This document shows, piece after piece, positions 23,330 to 34,269 of a stretch of 64,000 bases of DNA. Under the pieces are notes generated by a model that saw only the letters and a list, made by a program, of their open reading frames with translations, did not search any database and was not told the DNA's origin. The stretch is taken from contig CM064690.1 of the NCBI GenBank assembly GCA_032717465.1, positions 26,804,653 to 26,868,652 on the forward strand. The letters are read 5' to 3'. Origin of the DNA: Coenobita brevimanus. Its lineage: Eukaryota > Arthropoda > Malacostraca > Decapoda > Coenobitidae. Every line of letters begins with the position of its first letter. The first letter of the stretch is position 1. The position numbers and the translations under genes are program-made.

Positions 23330-24130
23330 CCATGTGAAGGCGAGAGATTGGATGTGATCGACGGTGAGTGATGGATAGGTTAGAGACAACTTATTTTGAG
23401 CTGAGGTTGATAGATACGAACAGGTTAAAGATACCTTCATTTTGGTCTAAGTTCATTAAAAAGTTGAGAGATTTAGAAACAGTTACTTTATTTTTCGTTT
23501 GATGGCTTTACTGTGCACCATAATCGCTAAATGCTTTTCACCAAACTAGCTTTCAAAGTGTCCAGGAAGGCTTAAAGATACCGACAGTTGCTCTAAGTCA
23601 GCTTGATAGTTGCGGAGAGCTAGAGATACTTGAAGCTTTAACAGATGCACGACACAAGGAACAGATGCACAAAGTAAAGATGAACAAGGAACCGCAGATG
23701 CATACAGAACAGGGAACAAGAACAAATGCGTACAATAATAAGCTGATCCACAACAAAACGAACTGATTGAAAAAAAAAAAAGAACATTTACGCAACATAT
23801 ATAACCTACACATAAAAGTAAAATATATATACAAAATAAAGAACGGATGATGAAAAAAAGAAAAGGACCTGGTGGGCATTAAAAAAAAAAAATGAATACA
23901 TGAAAAGGTTAAAAAAAAGTCTGGTTCTCATCTACACCTGCACACACCTGTCATCACAAACAACAGGTGAGATGGGTGTGGCTTTCTCCCCCCGGCACCT
24001 ACCCATAGCTACACACCTGAGCAGTACACCTGAACAATAAAAAGCGGCACTTTGAGTATGCTATATATTGCCCGAGTTGACGATGCATTTTCCGCACCCA
24101 TCACCACTGAGTGTTAATAATTCACCCTTT
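23330..24130. other. no gene recognised
   Basis: AT-rich DNA with poly-A runs at about 23770-23781 and 23880-23891. Weak local similarity between segments near 23390 and 23440 (GGTTGATAGATA, AAGTTGAGAGATTTAG) hints at decayed tandem DNA. Confidence 0.4.
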
Positions 24131-24780
24131 TTACTGTGATCTCAACACCGCCAAAGGGATCAACGGAAGAGATTGGAATGGTAGGGAGAGGTGAACAGAG
24201 CACCAGGATATATCTATTTATCAATGTATGTATGTATGTATCTATCTATAATATTTCGCAATGTCACCTGGTACTTATTTTTTCATTTATAATTCCGCAT
24301 CCAGTCCTACGTGCAGTATATAATGGTGTGCCTACTTCACAATTATATATTTGCCTCTTTCTCAATCCAAAATTCTACATCAGCTCCTACATCGATTTCT
24401 TCTTATTGGCTTGTATATTTCACTACACATGCTGACTTGTTTCCCTGTTCATATCCTCTCCAACATCGAAATGGCTGGTATATTTCTCAACAATCACATC
24501 CCTTTATCAGTCCATCTATATTCACACATCCACTCCTACACTGATACAGATAATGCTTGGTATATTTATCTCTGTAACTATTAAATTCACTTACATCTCT
24601 ATCCACACGCACCACGACATCGAATTTATATAATGGCTTGTGCATTTCCTCAACACTCACTCTTCCCACCAAACTGACAACTCGACGAATTAAATGACAG
24701 TCTGACTTGCTAACCGGCTCATTGACTGACTGCTTGACTGACTAAATAAACTGACTGACTGATTGCCTGACTGGGGTGGG
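24130..24780. other. no gene; short tetranucleotide runs
   Basis: (TATG)n at about 24223-24240 and CTGA-type tetramers at about 24725-24775. Frames at 24136-24584 overlap in three phases and show no domain. Confidence 0.45.
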
Positions 24781-24782
24781 AT

Positions 24783-24832
24783 GGGGGGAGCTGAGGGGTA
24801 GGGGGTAGGAGGGGGAGACGGGGGGGAGGGTT
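24783..24832 (+). other. G-quadruplex-prone G-rich tract
   Basis: Successive G-runs of four or more, at about 24783-24788, 24795-24798, 24801-24805, 24811-24815 and 24820-24826, are separated by loops of 2-6 nt over most of the tract. This satisfies the usual G3+N1-7 rule on the plus strand. Confidence 0.75.
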
Positions 24833-24961
24833 GACAAGCTTAATAACAGGCAGTCTCCCCCGATTTTTTTCTCTCTCTCCACTCTGGCTGGTTGGGGAGC
24901 GATGCAGTCCATTTTCAATAACTGATCCGCAGTGACATGAGTTAACTTAAGTGAGAAAAAA

Positions 24962-25008
24962 GGCGTGTGTACCTGCGTGTGCGTGCGTGCGTGCGTGTGC
25001 GTGTGCTC
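24962..25008 (+). repeat. (GCGT)/(GT)n alternating tract
   Basis: GTGCGTGCGTGC-type alternating purine-pyrimidine DNA, Z-DNA prone. Confidence 0.88.
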
Positions 25009-25109
25009 GGTGTCCTCTCCCTTCTCCCTCTCTCACACCGCATCATTCTATCTCAAAATGCTTCGTTCAGTTCGGAATGGCTACGCTGAGTATTGCATTA
25101 CGGATGTGG

Positions 25110-26185
25110 TCGGTAGGAGGGGATTGCTGGGAAAGGGAGAGGAGGGGAAGGGAGCCAGGGAAGCGGGAGGAAGGGAGGTGGAGGGAGATAGGGAGGGGAA
25201 CGGAAAGGGGAGGAAGGTAAAGGGGGGGAGAGGAGAGGTGGGGAGAATGTAGAAGGGGCAGAGGTGGAGTCGCGCAGGGGGGTGGGTGGGACGAGAGAGA
25301 CAGGTAAGCGTGGTGGAAAGGTGAGGGGGAGAGGCATATAAGAGTGGAGAGATGATAACAGGGGTTCAAAAGGGTAGGGGGAGAATAGTGGAGGTACGAT
25401 AAGGTAGGGAGACGACAGGAGAAACCATGGGGAGGGGAGGCAAGTGTCGTGGGAGAGGGGAATGATAAGGAGGGTGAGGGGTGAAGGAAGCGATGTGAGG
25501 AAAGGGTGGGGGGGGAGAGAAAACGAGTGAACACAAGAATATAAGTCAACAGGATAAGACGTGGAAGGGTGGGGAGATAGGAAGGGGGTAAGTATCCAGG
25601 GAGAGGGGAAGGGAGTTGGGGTGAGGTAGGGGAGGGAAGATACATGGAGGAGAAAGGTGGGAGAGAGAGCAAGAGCAGGAGTGGGGAAGGATGGGGAGCT
25701 GGAATGGGAGTGAGTACCATATGAAAGTGGTAGGGGGTAGGAAGGGTGGGGAGGGGAGAAAGATGGGAAAAGGACAGAGGAGAGGAGAGGAAGGGTGGGA
25801 AGGTAGAAGGGGAGAGGTGTGGAGGGGAACGAATGTAAGCAGGGGTGACAAAGGTGTGTGGAGACGCGTGGAACGGGAGATGAAAAGGAGGCAAGGAGGG
25901 GAGTGAGAGAGGGAGGAGAGAGGAGGTGTGAGAAGGGGAGGGGAGCCAGGTGAAAAGGCGGCGTGAGAAAGGAAGGGAAGGGAAGGGAAGGGAAAGGAAA
26001 GGAAAGGAAAGGAAGGGAAGGGAAGGGAAGGGAAGGGAAGGTTGGAAGGGAGGGAACAGAAGGTAATGCAAGGAAAAGGAAGGGAGAGAAAAGGAAGAAA
26101 ATAAAGGAAAGAGAAACAAATGATAAATTAAGGTAAAGCAAGGGAAGATATGGAGAACGAAAAGGAGAAGAGGGAAAGGTATCGA
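25110..26185 (+). repeat. polypurine domain
   Basis: About 1.1 kb of GGGGA, GGAGG and GGAAGG words with occasional GTGG. Minus-strand frames of 350 and 389 aa (25067-26119 and 25098-26267) overlap in two phases and are nearly pure Ser/Pro/Leu/Phe, as expected from a pyrimidine-only strand. Confidence 0.92.
25971..26041 (+). repeat. mirror-symmetric (AAGGG)n(AAAGG)n(AAGGG)n tract
   Basis: About four or five AAGGG units, four AAAGG units and then about five AAGGG units again form a polypurine mirror repeat, the classic sequence class for intramolecular triplex (H-DNA). Confidence 0.9.
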
Positions 26186-26229
26186 AAGAGGTTGTCAATC
26201 GTCGCAAATGTACCCCTTTAAGACAAAAA

Positions 26230-26525
26230 AAAAAAAGGCAACTCTGACCCTTCCAGTACCACGCCACAGAGTCGATACTGACCTGAGGATGATTAATATG
26301 ACACGGGATCCCTTCGTTTCTCCTTATTTTGCCACCACACTCATTCGGCTAGGTGATGAGATGAGGAAATGAAGGGGACATGATCCATAAGGGTGATGAC
26401 TTCGTGTTCTGCTCACCACCCGGACGCGTTACCATAGCACTGTACTGTATACTGTACACTTTTATGCAACTAATGGATAGAGAGTCGTTACAAAACTAAG
26501 ACAGCGCCAAAGAAAAATTAATGAA
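26230..26525. other. no gene recognised
   Basis: Non-repetitive interval with GTACTGTATACTGTACACT-like self-complementary words at about 26441-26460. Confidence 0.4.
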
Positions 26526-26654
26526 ACTATTATTATTATTATTATTATTATTATAATTATTATCATCATCATTTTAATCACTTTCCTCTACTGGAAATGA
26601 GTAAGATCCAGAAACAATATAAAGTGAAAGAAGAAAAAAAAACATTGGAGTATC

Positions 26655-26692
<38 letters not shown>

Positions 26693-26900
26693 TCCTTAAT
26701 TCATCACTGAAGGATTAATATTATCATTAATAATAATAATAATAATAACAATAATAATAATAATAATAATAATAACCTATCAATCTATCTATAGCCCGAT
26801 GTCCTAATCCCCCAGAGGGTGGCCGCAGACGAAACGCCTCCAAGTCGCTCTGTCACCCACCATTTGACTACCCTCCCCCCAACTCACTCCCCCCTCCCTC

Positions 26901-26936
<36 letters not shown>

Positions 26937-26940
26937 TGCT
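26526..26940 (+). repeat. three AAT/ATT tracts and a long poly-A
   Basis: (ATT)n at about 26527-26556, poly-A of about 30 at 26660-26690, (AAT)n at about 26730-26776 and (AAT)n at about 26901-26935. Confidence 0.93.
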
Positions 26941-26993
26941 ATATATCGTTCAAACACTGGAATATCTCGTGTCACTTTCCGGACAAAATTTTC

Positions 26994-26996
<3 letters not shown>

Positions 26997-27025
<29 letters not shown>

Positions 27026-27031
27026 AAAAAG
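26997..27031 (+). repeat. poly-C to poly-A junction
   Basis: A run of about ten C followed directly by about 24 A. Confidence 0.9.
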
Positions 27032-27389
27032 ACAGCTTCACCATTTGATCCTTCACCCAAACCACCAATCACTCTTTCATTCTTAGCCTCTAATCCTCAC
27101 CGTCATGCACAGGCCCTTCCATATTCACAAACTTTCTTGAAATGAAGGTGTACATAAGACTTCACGTGTATATGTTTCTCTTCACCTACACAGCTACCAA
27201 AAACCTCACAAACAAATTAGCAGGAATTTTAGTGCGAGCGAGTACGAGACAAAATTATTTCTTTTAATATAATTCACTTTCATGGAGACTCCTTTCCCGT
27301 AAAAAAAAAAAAAAATAAAAAATAAAAAAAAAAAAGGGTAACCCACTCAATATTATGGCGTCTTTTCTGCTATTTTTTTTTTTCTCTCT
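27032..27389. other. no gene recognised
   Basis: AT-rich DNA with poly-A at 27301-27335 and poly-T at about 27374-27383. Confidence 0.45.
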
Positions 27390-27620
27390 CCAGACGATTT
27401 TATTCAGCTTAGGAGAGACTTTTCGAACTGGAGGGGTTAGATACAAACTCCAATGATCCATCCACCACACGACGTCTCCCGAAAGCTGAATAAAATCGTC
27501 TGGAGGTGGAAAGAGGAAACTGATCAGGTACGTCACCGGTCTGAAGAGGTAAAGATAAACGTGTCTGACGGTTGGAAGAATCAGCTCCAAAAGACGTTCT
27601 CGGGCTGAAGGGGCTAAGAT
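27390..27620. repeat. palindromic type B family element
   Basis: A forward core at 27390-27410 and an inverted core at 27483-27503 are perfect reverse complements over 21 bp, separated by 72 bp. Partial complementarity continues inward (GGAGAGAC against GTCTCCC). The interior has GGAGGGGTTAGAT and the 3' side ends near 27600 with GGGCTGAAGGGGCTAAG-like sequence, as in other type B copies. No transposase and no clear target-site duplication are visible. Confidence 0.75.
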
Positions 27621-27714
27621 CTCCTACTAATACTTCTCCAGCCCTCCCCTCCCCTCCCCCCCATCCCAAAATCGCCTCCATTAAATCAACCCTGAAGCAA
27701 AACCAACAAACCAT

Positions 27715-27990
27715 GAAAAAAATAAATAAATAAATAAAACAAGGACATCAGAACGAGTGGAAAACAGGACACCAACACGAGTGAAAAATAGAACACCAAC
27801 TTAACACGAGTGAAAAATAGGACAGGAACTTCAAATGTGTAAAAAAAAAAAAAAAATGGACATGAACTTAACACGCGTGAAAAATAGAACATGAACTTGA
27901 GTGAAAAACAGGACATCAATTTAAAACAAGTGAAACAAGGGACACCAACTTAACACGAGTCACAAGCACAAACTTAACACCAACTTAACT
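27715..27990 (+). repeat. about 30-bp tandem array (decayed)
   Basis: Words close to AACACGAGTGAAAAATAGGA, followed by CACCAACTT, recur every 25-45 bp from about 27755 to 27965, with one poly-A expansion near 27841. Confidence 0.82.
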
Positions 27991-28375
27991 TGAGTCATAA
28001 ACTAACGGCTCGATCACAACAGGAACCGCCGAGAAAACGAGAAAAATAACACGCCTCAGGAAACGTATAACTCGAATATAACACGACTAACGAAACTTAC
28101 AACTGATGTATAACACGAATCACACACCTCAGACCAAACACTGAACTCACTAAACTACCATAACACGACTCCTGAAACTCACAACTCACACCTCACCCCA
28201 ATCACCGAACCAAGGACTACAGGGAATATCATACAGGTGTTCATAAATACTTCTCAACCCTTCCTCCCCGATCGAGGCCAATACATCATGCCTGAAGCAA
28301 AACCAACATGAGCGTCCATCATTAACCCCGTAAACACCAATATTAGCACACGGAAAAAAATTGATGATGGTGGTG
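27990..28375. other. no gene; weak continuation of the array
   Basis: AACACGACT/AACACGAAT words recur loosely to about 28175. The remainder is non-repetitive. Confidence 0.45.
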
Positions 28376-28424
28376 GTGGCGGGAAGGGTGGATTACGTTT
28401 TTCCTTCCTTTCCTTTTTATCGAG

Positions 28425-28895
28425 CATCAAAGATAGACTGGCTCCTGGCTTGGTGGTCTTAAGAAGGAAGAAAGGAAGGACAAACGGAAAAGAAAGGAAA
28501 GGAAGGAAGGGCAAACGGAAGAAATGAGATAGGAGGGAAGGGCAAACGGAAGAAATGAGAAAGGAGGGAAGGAAAAATGGAAGAAGAAATGGAAGGAAGG
28601 ACAAACGGAAGAAAAAAAGAATGGAAGGAAGCAGAAACGGAGGTAAAAAAGTATGCAAGGAAGGAAGGACAAACGGAAGAATAAAGGAAGGAATGACAAG
28701 ACTCGATGGAGGGCAAGGATAAGGACAGGAGGAAGGAAGGGATGAAGGCACGAAGGAAGGATAATAAAAGCAGGGCACAAAGGAAGGAAACAGAAGAAGG
28801 TACGAAGGAAAGAAGGGAGGAAGGAAGGATAAGAGAAAAGAAGGGCAAAAAGAAGAAAACAGGAAGGAAGGAAGGAAGGCAGTAAAACAAGAGGG
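28425..28895 (+). repeat. polypurine domain, GGAAGGACAAACGGAAGAA-type units
   Basis: Purine DNA in which GGACAAACGGAAGAA or GGGCAAACGGAAGAA recurs at about 28477, 28508, 28542, 28597 and 28665. Minus-strand Phe/Ser/Leu frames are by-products. Confidence 0.88.
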
Positions 28896-29020
28896 ATGCA
28901 GTGCTGAAGAAGAAATATTAACTGTCGGAAAGGTATCATTTTTATAATTATCGAACATCAAATTCAGAATGGTTCCTGGGTGTAGTTGGTCTTTACCCTT
29001 AAGCTGTACGATTCATCTAA

Positions 29021-29022
<2 letters not shown>

Positions 29023-29077
<55 letters not shown>
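29023..29077 (+). repeat. (AC)n microsatellite
   Basis: Perfect AC tract of about 27 units. Confidence 0.97.
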
Positions 29078-29078
<1 letters not shown>

Positions 29079-29079
29079 G

Positions 29080-29395
29080 AAGCCCGATTATATTGCAAAC
29101 CACTAAACTTCCGACAAGGACATAATACTAACATGGAACTTGCAACACAAACATCATACGAATCCTAAAATTTACCGCACGAACGTAATGCGAATCACGA
29201 GGTTTAAGACATGAGAGAACTACGAATCCCTACACACCTGTACATCTGCCACAGGTAAATATGTCATTAGTAACCCCTGCCGATATGCTCTTCAATGGCA
29301 TACCTTTGACAGGATGTGGAAGGAAGGGGTAGCATATTCCGACTGAGGTATGCCTTTCATGAGGATAGAGATCTTGTTGATGCTGTGCCTGGCAG
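29080..29395. other. no gene recognised
   Basis: Non-repetitive DNA. GGCATACCT at about 29298 and AGGTATGCC at about 29347 form a short inverted pair. Confidence 0.4.
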
Positions 29396-29399
29396 GATG

Positions 29400-29575
29400 G
29401 GGTATGCTTGGGTGGGGGCTGGGAGAGTGAGGTTGGGAAGGGGTTGTGGGTGTGGTGGGGGAGAGCGGTGATGAGAAGTGAGATAGTTGCGTTGATGTTG
29501 GTGGGGTGTGGTAGGTTGGGGAGGGGTGGTGGAGGAGGGGGTGGGGGTGGTGGGGTGTTGGGGAGAAGAGAAGTG
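29400..29575 (+). other. GTGG-rich tract with canonical G-quadruplex motif
   Basis: G/T-rich DNA. At 29537-29563 four G-runs of 4-5 are separated by loops of 1, 4 and 4 nt, a textbook plus-strand quadruplex motif. Confidence 0.8.
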
Positions 29576-29639
29576 AGTTAGTCGGAAGAGAGTGAAGTTA
29601 CTCTATCTGCTACCATTATTTTAACACCTTTCAATATAG

Positions 29640-29835
29640 TTACGTTTTTTTTTATCATCTCACCGCTATCTCGAAACGATTTTATTCAACTTGGGGAAAA
29701 CCTCTCATACTGAAGGGGTTAGTGAGGGTGATATCTAACCCCTCCTGCTCATATAGTCTCTTATAAGATCATTAATATCGTCTGAAGTTGGCAGGAAATA
29801 ATTAATAAAAAAGACTCCCTTGCGGTGAAGAAGTT
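29640..29835. repeat. type B family element, decayed
   Basis: A forward core variant (CGAAACGATTTTATTCAACT) at 29672-29691 is followed by CTGAAGGGGTTAG at about 29710 and an inverted remnant ATATCGTCTGAAG at about 29775. The arm spacing is close to the 27.4-kb copy. Confidence 0.7.
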
Positions 29836-29849
29836 TGATTAGTTTCCTT

Positions 29850-30610
29850 TATTTCTTTGTCGTCATTTGTCTTTTCCCAATACCTTTCCCTCTGTCAGGT
29901 ATTTCCCCTTCTTTTCTTTCCCTTTCCATCCCTTAGCCCTTCACTTCTTTACCTTTTCCATCCTTTATCCTTTTCTCTCCTTTTTCATTCCATAATCCTT
30001 CTCTTCTTTCTTTTTCCCAATCTTAATCCTTATGTTCTTTCCCTTTCTTTTCCCTTCTTCAGTTTCCCTCCCCTTACACTTGTTTCCCTTTTCCCACCTT
30101 TAATTCTCTTCCCCTCTCTCTTTTCTCTTTTTCACTTCTCACCCATTACTCATTTATTCATTTCCTTTTCCTTCACCATTACCCTTCTCCACATTCCATT
30201 TCTCCTTTTTACCCGTCTCCCTTTCCTTCATCTCCCCCTCCCTCCATCCCTTCCTTCTTCACTTTCCATGCACCTTACTCTTTTCCTATATCCCTTTTCC
30301 TTCATATAACCCTTTCTCCACATTCCACTTCTCCCTTTCCCCCCATCTCACCCTCCCTCCTTCACGCCCTCTCTCCCTCTCTCCTTCACCTCCTCCTTCC
30401 CTCTTCTCCTCCTTCCTTTATCCCCTTTTTCCCTCTCCCCTTCACCCCCTCTCTCCCTCCCCCTCCCTCCTTCACCTCCTCTCTCCCTCTCTCCTTCATC
30501 CCCTCTCTCCTTCACTCCATCCCCTTTTTCCCTCTTCCCCTCTCTCCTTCACTCCCTTCTCCCTCTCCCTCACCCTCCTTCATCCCCTCTCTCTCCCCAC
30601 CCCACCACCA
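29850..30610 (+). repeat. polypyrimidine domain
   Basis: TTCC/TCCC/TTTC-rich DNA. From about 30340 a loose repeat of TCCTTCACCTCCTCTCTCCC type appears every 25-40 bp. Confidence 0.9.
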
Positions 30611-30727
30611 CTCCCTCCCCATCACCCAGGCCAGAGGTAAAGTAATGGGTGGCTGAATGGGACACCTTGACTCCATCCTATATTATTTCATGCCATTCCC
30701 TCACCCATAACACTAATTGATCAAGGC

Positions 30728-30998
30728 GGGAGGAACTGCGCTGCGCCGTAAACTTCAACCTCGATGTGCGCACAGGTAATAAGTCGTAGTTATAAGGAGC
30801 AGTAAGTTAATAAGTTGTACTATAGTAAGAGAGGAACTGCGCTCTGACGTACTTCTCACCCAGGATGTGAGCAGAGTTTATAAGATGCGGTAGTTAGTAA
30901 TGTGTTTAGTGTAGGAACTACGCAAGGACGTTATCTTTAGCCAGGAGGTGCGCAGAAGAAGTAAGCTGCAAGTAGTAGTAGTAGTGGTAGTAGTAGTG

Positions 30999-31035
<37 letters not shown>

Positions 31036-31135
31036 AAGTAGTAGTGAAAGATGTGCAATTTGTCGCAAGCTTCAATCAGGGTGTGCGCAGAAGTGTGATA
31101 AATAGTGTTACAAGACGAGCGCGGCGCAGTTGCGT
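30728..31135 (+). repeat. decayed 80-100-bp tandem array containing (GTA)n
   Basis: AGGAACTGCGC or AGGAACTACGC starts units at 30731, 30832 and 30913. Each is followed by a GATGTGCGCAG, GATGTGAGCAG or GAGGTGCGCAG word. A fourth, more decayed copy lies at about 31050-31100 (GGTGTGCGCAGAAG). Inside the third unit TAGTAGT has expanded into (GTA)n at about 30970-31043, giving the poly-Val and poly-Tyr/Thr frames. Confidence 0.8.
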
Positions 31136-31304
31136 GAGACAGAAGTACCGGTATGCAATAAGTGTGCACATCTCTCTCCTTCACTCTAAAACTAAAAACA
31201 GTCAACATTTCACATTTCATTATTCATATTGAGCTAATTTGGGGAAACCCTTCTTGGCTAAAGAATTAAGGTTCAGTATATTCTTTCTTTGTGCTCTCCT
31301 TTGT

Positions 31305-31310
<6 letters not shown>

Positions 31311-31363
<53 letters not shown>
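31311..31363 (+). repeat. (GA)n microsatellite
   Basis: Perfect GA tract of about 26 units. Confidence 0.97.
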
Positions 31364-31364
<1 letters not shown>

Positions 31365-31369
31365 AGTGA

Positions 31370-31998
31370 ACTCGAGACGAAAGGGTTACAGAGATGGGAC
31401 ACAAGAGTGAAATAAAGAACTGCAGAACGAATCACAGTGAAAAAAAAAAGAACAGCAGTAAAACACACGATAACAGAAAAACAAAAACAATAATGAAACA
31501 CGAATAACAAGAATAACAATCGCTAAAACAACAAATAAAACAACAACAACAACAACAACAAGGGTATTCGGCGTGGTGGTGATGATGTTCGGTCCGTCGG
31601 TCGGCTCTTCGGCATTCGCGCTCGGTCGGGCAAGAAAACCGCATCCGTAAAACCGTACACTAATGCAATAAACCAGCCTTCGCCGTTTTAATCAAGCAGT
31701 GGCCGTCGCAGAGAACCGCACATCCATTACCCGGAAATAGAAAAGTTGAAAATGTACCCCCTCTTTCCCCCTTGCCCCTCTTTCAATTCTCCCCCTTCCC
31801 CCCTCTCTGTCCCGCCTTTCAACTCCCCCCCCCCCCGGTTCAAAAAGGAGAATCGGGGTCCGGATACGCTTTCGCCTTAGGCCCCTTTTCGGCAGGACAG
31901 ATTTTAGCCAACCGGACCGGACTGACTGTAAAAAAAATAATTCGCAGGATGTTCAATAATAGGTAATCTTGCGTACTGTGGAAATAAATTGCTTTCTG

Positions 31999-32000
<2 letters not shown>
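31370..32000. other. no gene; (CAA)n and a C-run
   Basis: (CAA)n at about 31537-31562 and a pyrimidine stretch with a C-run at about 31828-31837. Fairly GC-rich non-repetitive DNA at 31570-31740 and 31850-31925 shows no recognisable exon. Confidence 0.45.

Positions 32001-32001
<1 letters not shown>

Positions 32002-32043
<42 letters not shown>
32002..32043 (+). repeat. (GA)n microsatellite
   Basis: Perfect GA tract of about 21 units. A short (AC)n follows at 32154-32169. Confidence 0.96.
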
Positions 32044-32045
<2 letters not shown>

Positions 32046-32283
32046 ACTAAAGTATGCGATACAACACTGAAATTAAAACAGTAATATAAGGACCAAAATA
32101 CAGTAATAAAGAAAACACGATGAGGTAAAGCAATGGACAGACAAAGAGACGGACACACACACACACACAGCTTAATAATACCAAATAATAGTCATGCCGT
32201 ATAGATAACTCGTACGTACTTTTATAACTTCAGTAAAGCCTTTGTTTCACGTACATTTAATTAAAGATATTGCCGCAACGGAT

Positions 32284-32332
32284 TACCACCACCACCACCA
32301 CCTCCACCACCACCATCATCATCATCATCACT
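32284..32332 (+). repeat. (CAC)n(CAT)n triplet tract
   Basis: About ten CAC triplets and then five CAT/ATC triplets give a poly-His frame. The triplet tract ends abruptly and the flanks are non-coding in appearance. Confidence 0.93.
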
Positions 32333-32334
32333 GT

Positions 32335-32720
32335 ACTTCCCACTCGTACAAACAGGAACAAAGACTCTACAAACAGGAAACAAACAGCAAAGTAAGAGGG
32401 AACTACCATCACAGTATCAAGTCCACGTGGCCATACATCCATTCACTCATCTTTCATTCATTCACTCATCATTCAAGGCTTCTAATACCGTCACTGGTGG
32501 TGTATGAAAATAGACACCGGCATATACACGGTTATTGATGCATCGTCGATTACGTATTAATTTATGCGTGAATTATGTATGAGGGTGATTACTGACAGGC
32601 AGGAAAATACGTCACAGTCATGCAAATACTCAGGCACATATTTCTGCTTCTCTTGTACACGCTAAATTCACTGGCACATGGAAAAACAATACACCCCCAC
32701 CACACAGACACATACAAACA
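32335..32720. other. no gene recognised
   Basis: AT-moderate non-repetitive DNA. CATTCACTCAT words repeat at about 32440-32475. Confidence 0.4.
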
Positions 32721-32724
32721 CTTA

Positions 32725-32762
<38 letters not shown>

Positions 32763-33004
32763 ACGCACACAAAGGCCTACATATATACTGCAATTTCTCT
32801 CACCCACACACACACACTACACATGGACATATACATGCATTCACAATTAAACAAGCATAAGGCTGCTCTTACTCGGCAAAAGTTCACACACTCACACTCA
32901 ACCTTCCCACACACACAAAACACACTGACACGTAACTACAGGAAACTACAGGCAAACACACTCACTAAAACACCGCACTCACACGCGTAAATTGGTGCCT
33001 ATGA

Positions 33005-33086
<82 letters not shown>

Positions 33087-33280
33087 ACACACATACATAA
33101 CCCTCCAACATACAACTCACTTCTCAACAGCCACAGAGATACACAAATCCTCCTCCTCAAAACACACACACACACACACGTAAAATCGGTATCCACGACC
33201 ACAGCCACAAAGACACACACACAAGTCCCCCTCCTCATCCAACACGCACACAAACGCACACGCACACACACGCACACGTG
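32725..33280 (+). repeat. AC-rich domain with (AC)n at 32729 and 33005
   Basis: Perfect AC tracts lie at about 32729-32757 and 33005-33081, with many CACACA words between and after them (to about 33275). His/Thr frames on plus and Cys/Val frames on minus are compositional. Confidence 0.93.
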
Positions 33281-33371
33281 AAGACAGGGCGGTCAGTGTC
33301 CTCACGCAATCCATCACGCACATGACGCCTAGCAAAAATTTACATAATGTCTCTTAAGTGTGCATAAACAA

Positions 33372-33882
33372 AATAGATGTGCATAGTAATTTAGTCTGAG
33401 GGAGGGGAAAGTGGTTGAGGGGGAGATGGGGAGAGATAAAATGAAGGGAGGGGAGGGAACGGGAGAGAAGAGAAGAGGAGGTGGAGGGTAAGGGAAGAAT
33501 AGGGGAGAGAAGAGGAGGGGGAGGGTAAAGGGAGAATAGGGGAGAGAAGAGGAGGCGGAGAGTAAGGGGGGAAGAGAGGACAGAAGGAGAAAGAGAGGGA
33601 TAGGGAAACGTGGTGGAGGGGGAAATGGGGAGAGATAAAATGAAGGGAGGGGAGGGAAGGGGAGAAAGAGAAGACGAGAGGGAGGGTGAGGGAAGAGTAG
33701 GGGAGAGAAGAAGGAGAGGGATAGGGAAAAGTGGTGGGGGGGGGAGATGGGGGGAGGGGATGGGAAAAGAAACATGAAGGAGGGTAGGGGAGTGGAGACG
33801 ATGGGAGGGAAGGGGAGAGAGATGGGAGGGTAGGGGAGTGGAGACGATGGGAGGGAAGGGGAGAATAGATGTGCATAGTAAT
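33372..33882 (+). repeat. purine domain bracketed by a 19-bp direct repeat
   Basis: AATAGATGTGCATAGTAAT occurs at 33372-33390 and 33864-33882. Between them are GGGGAGATGGGGAGAGATAA-type purine units, one repeated about 199 bp apart (33422 and 33621). Confidence 0.85.
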
Positions 33883-34109
33883 CAAGCTTGGGGGAGAGGG
33901 AAATAGACAGGGAGAGAGGCGAGGGAGGGACAAGAGAGGAAAAAGAGGGGAGGGAAGCGGAAAGGGTAAGAGGGATGGGAGGGAAAGGAAGGAGTGTAGG
34001 GGGAAGGGGAGAAGGGGGAACGTGTGAGAAGGAGGAGAGAGAAAGGGAGAGGGAAAAGGACGCAGATTCGGAGAGACAATGAAAGGATAGGGGAAGAGAA
34101 GGTCGAGAG

Positions 34110-34174
<65 letters not shown>
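33883..34174 (+). repeat. polypurine block ending in (GA)n
   Basis: GGGAGAG/GGAAGG words to about 34110, then (GA)n at 34115-34174. Together with the preceding block it gives minus-strand Ser/Leu/Pro frames of up to 287 aa that are not genes. Confidence 0.93.
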
Positions 34175-34178
<4 letters not shown>

Positions 34179-34269
34179 ATATGAATATGCATAGGTCAAC
34201 CTCATTGTAGATTCGTCGCGTTTTGAGTGAAATTTACATCAATAATTGTAGATGGGTTCGATCCGGGGG

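Noticed and set aside
25067..26267. Overlapping 350- and 389-aa minus-strand open frames
   Set aside because: Both read the same polypyrimidine strand in different phases, with almost only Ser, Pro, Leu, Phe, Thr and His; stop codons are rare on such strands.
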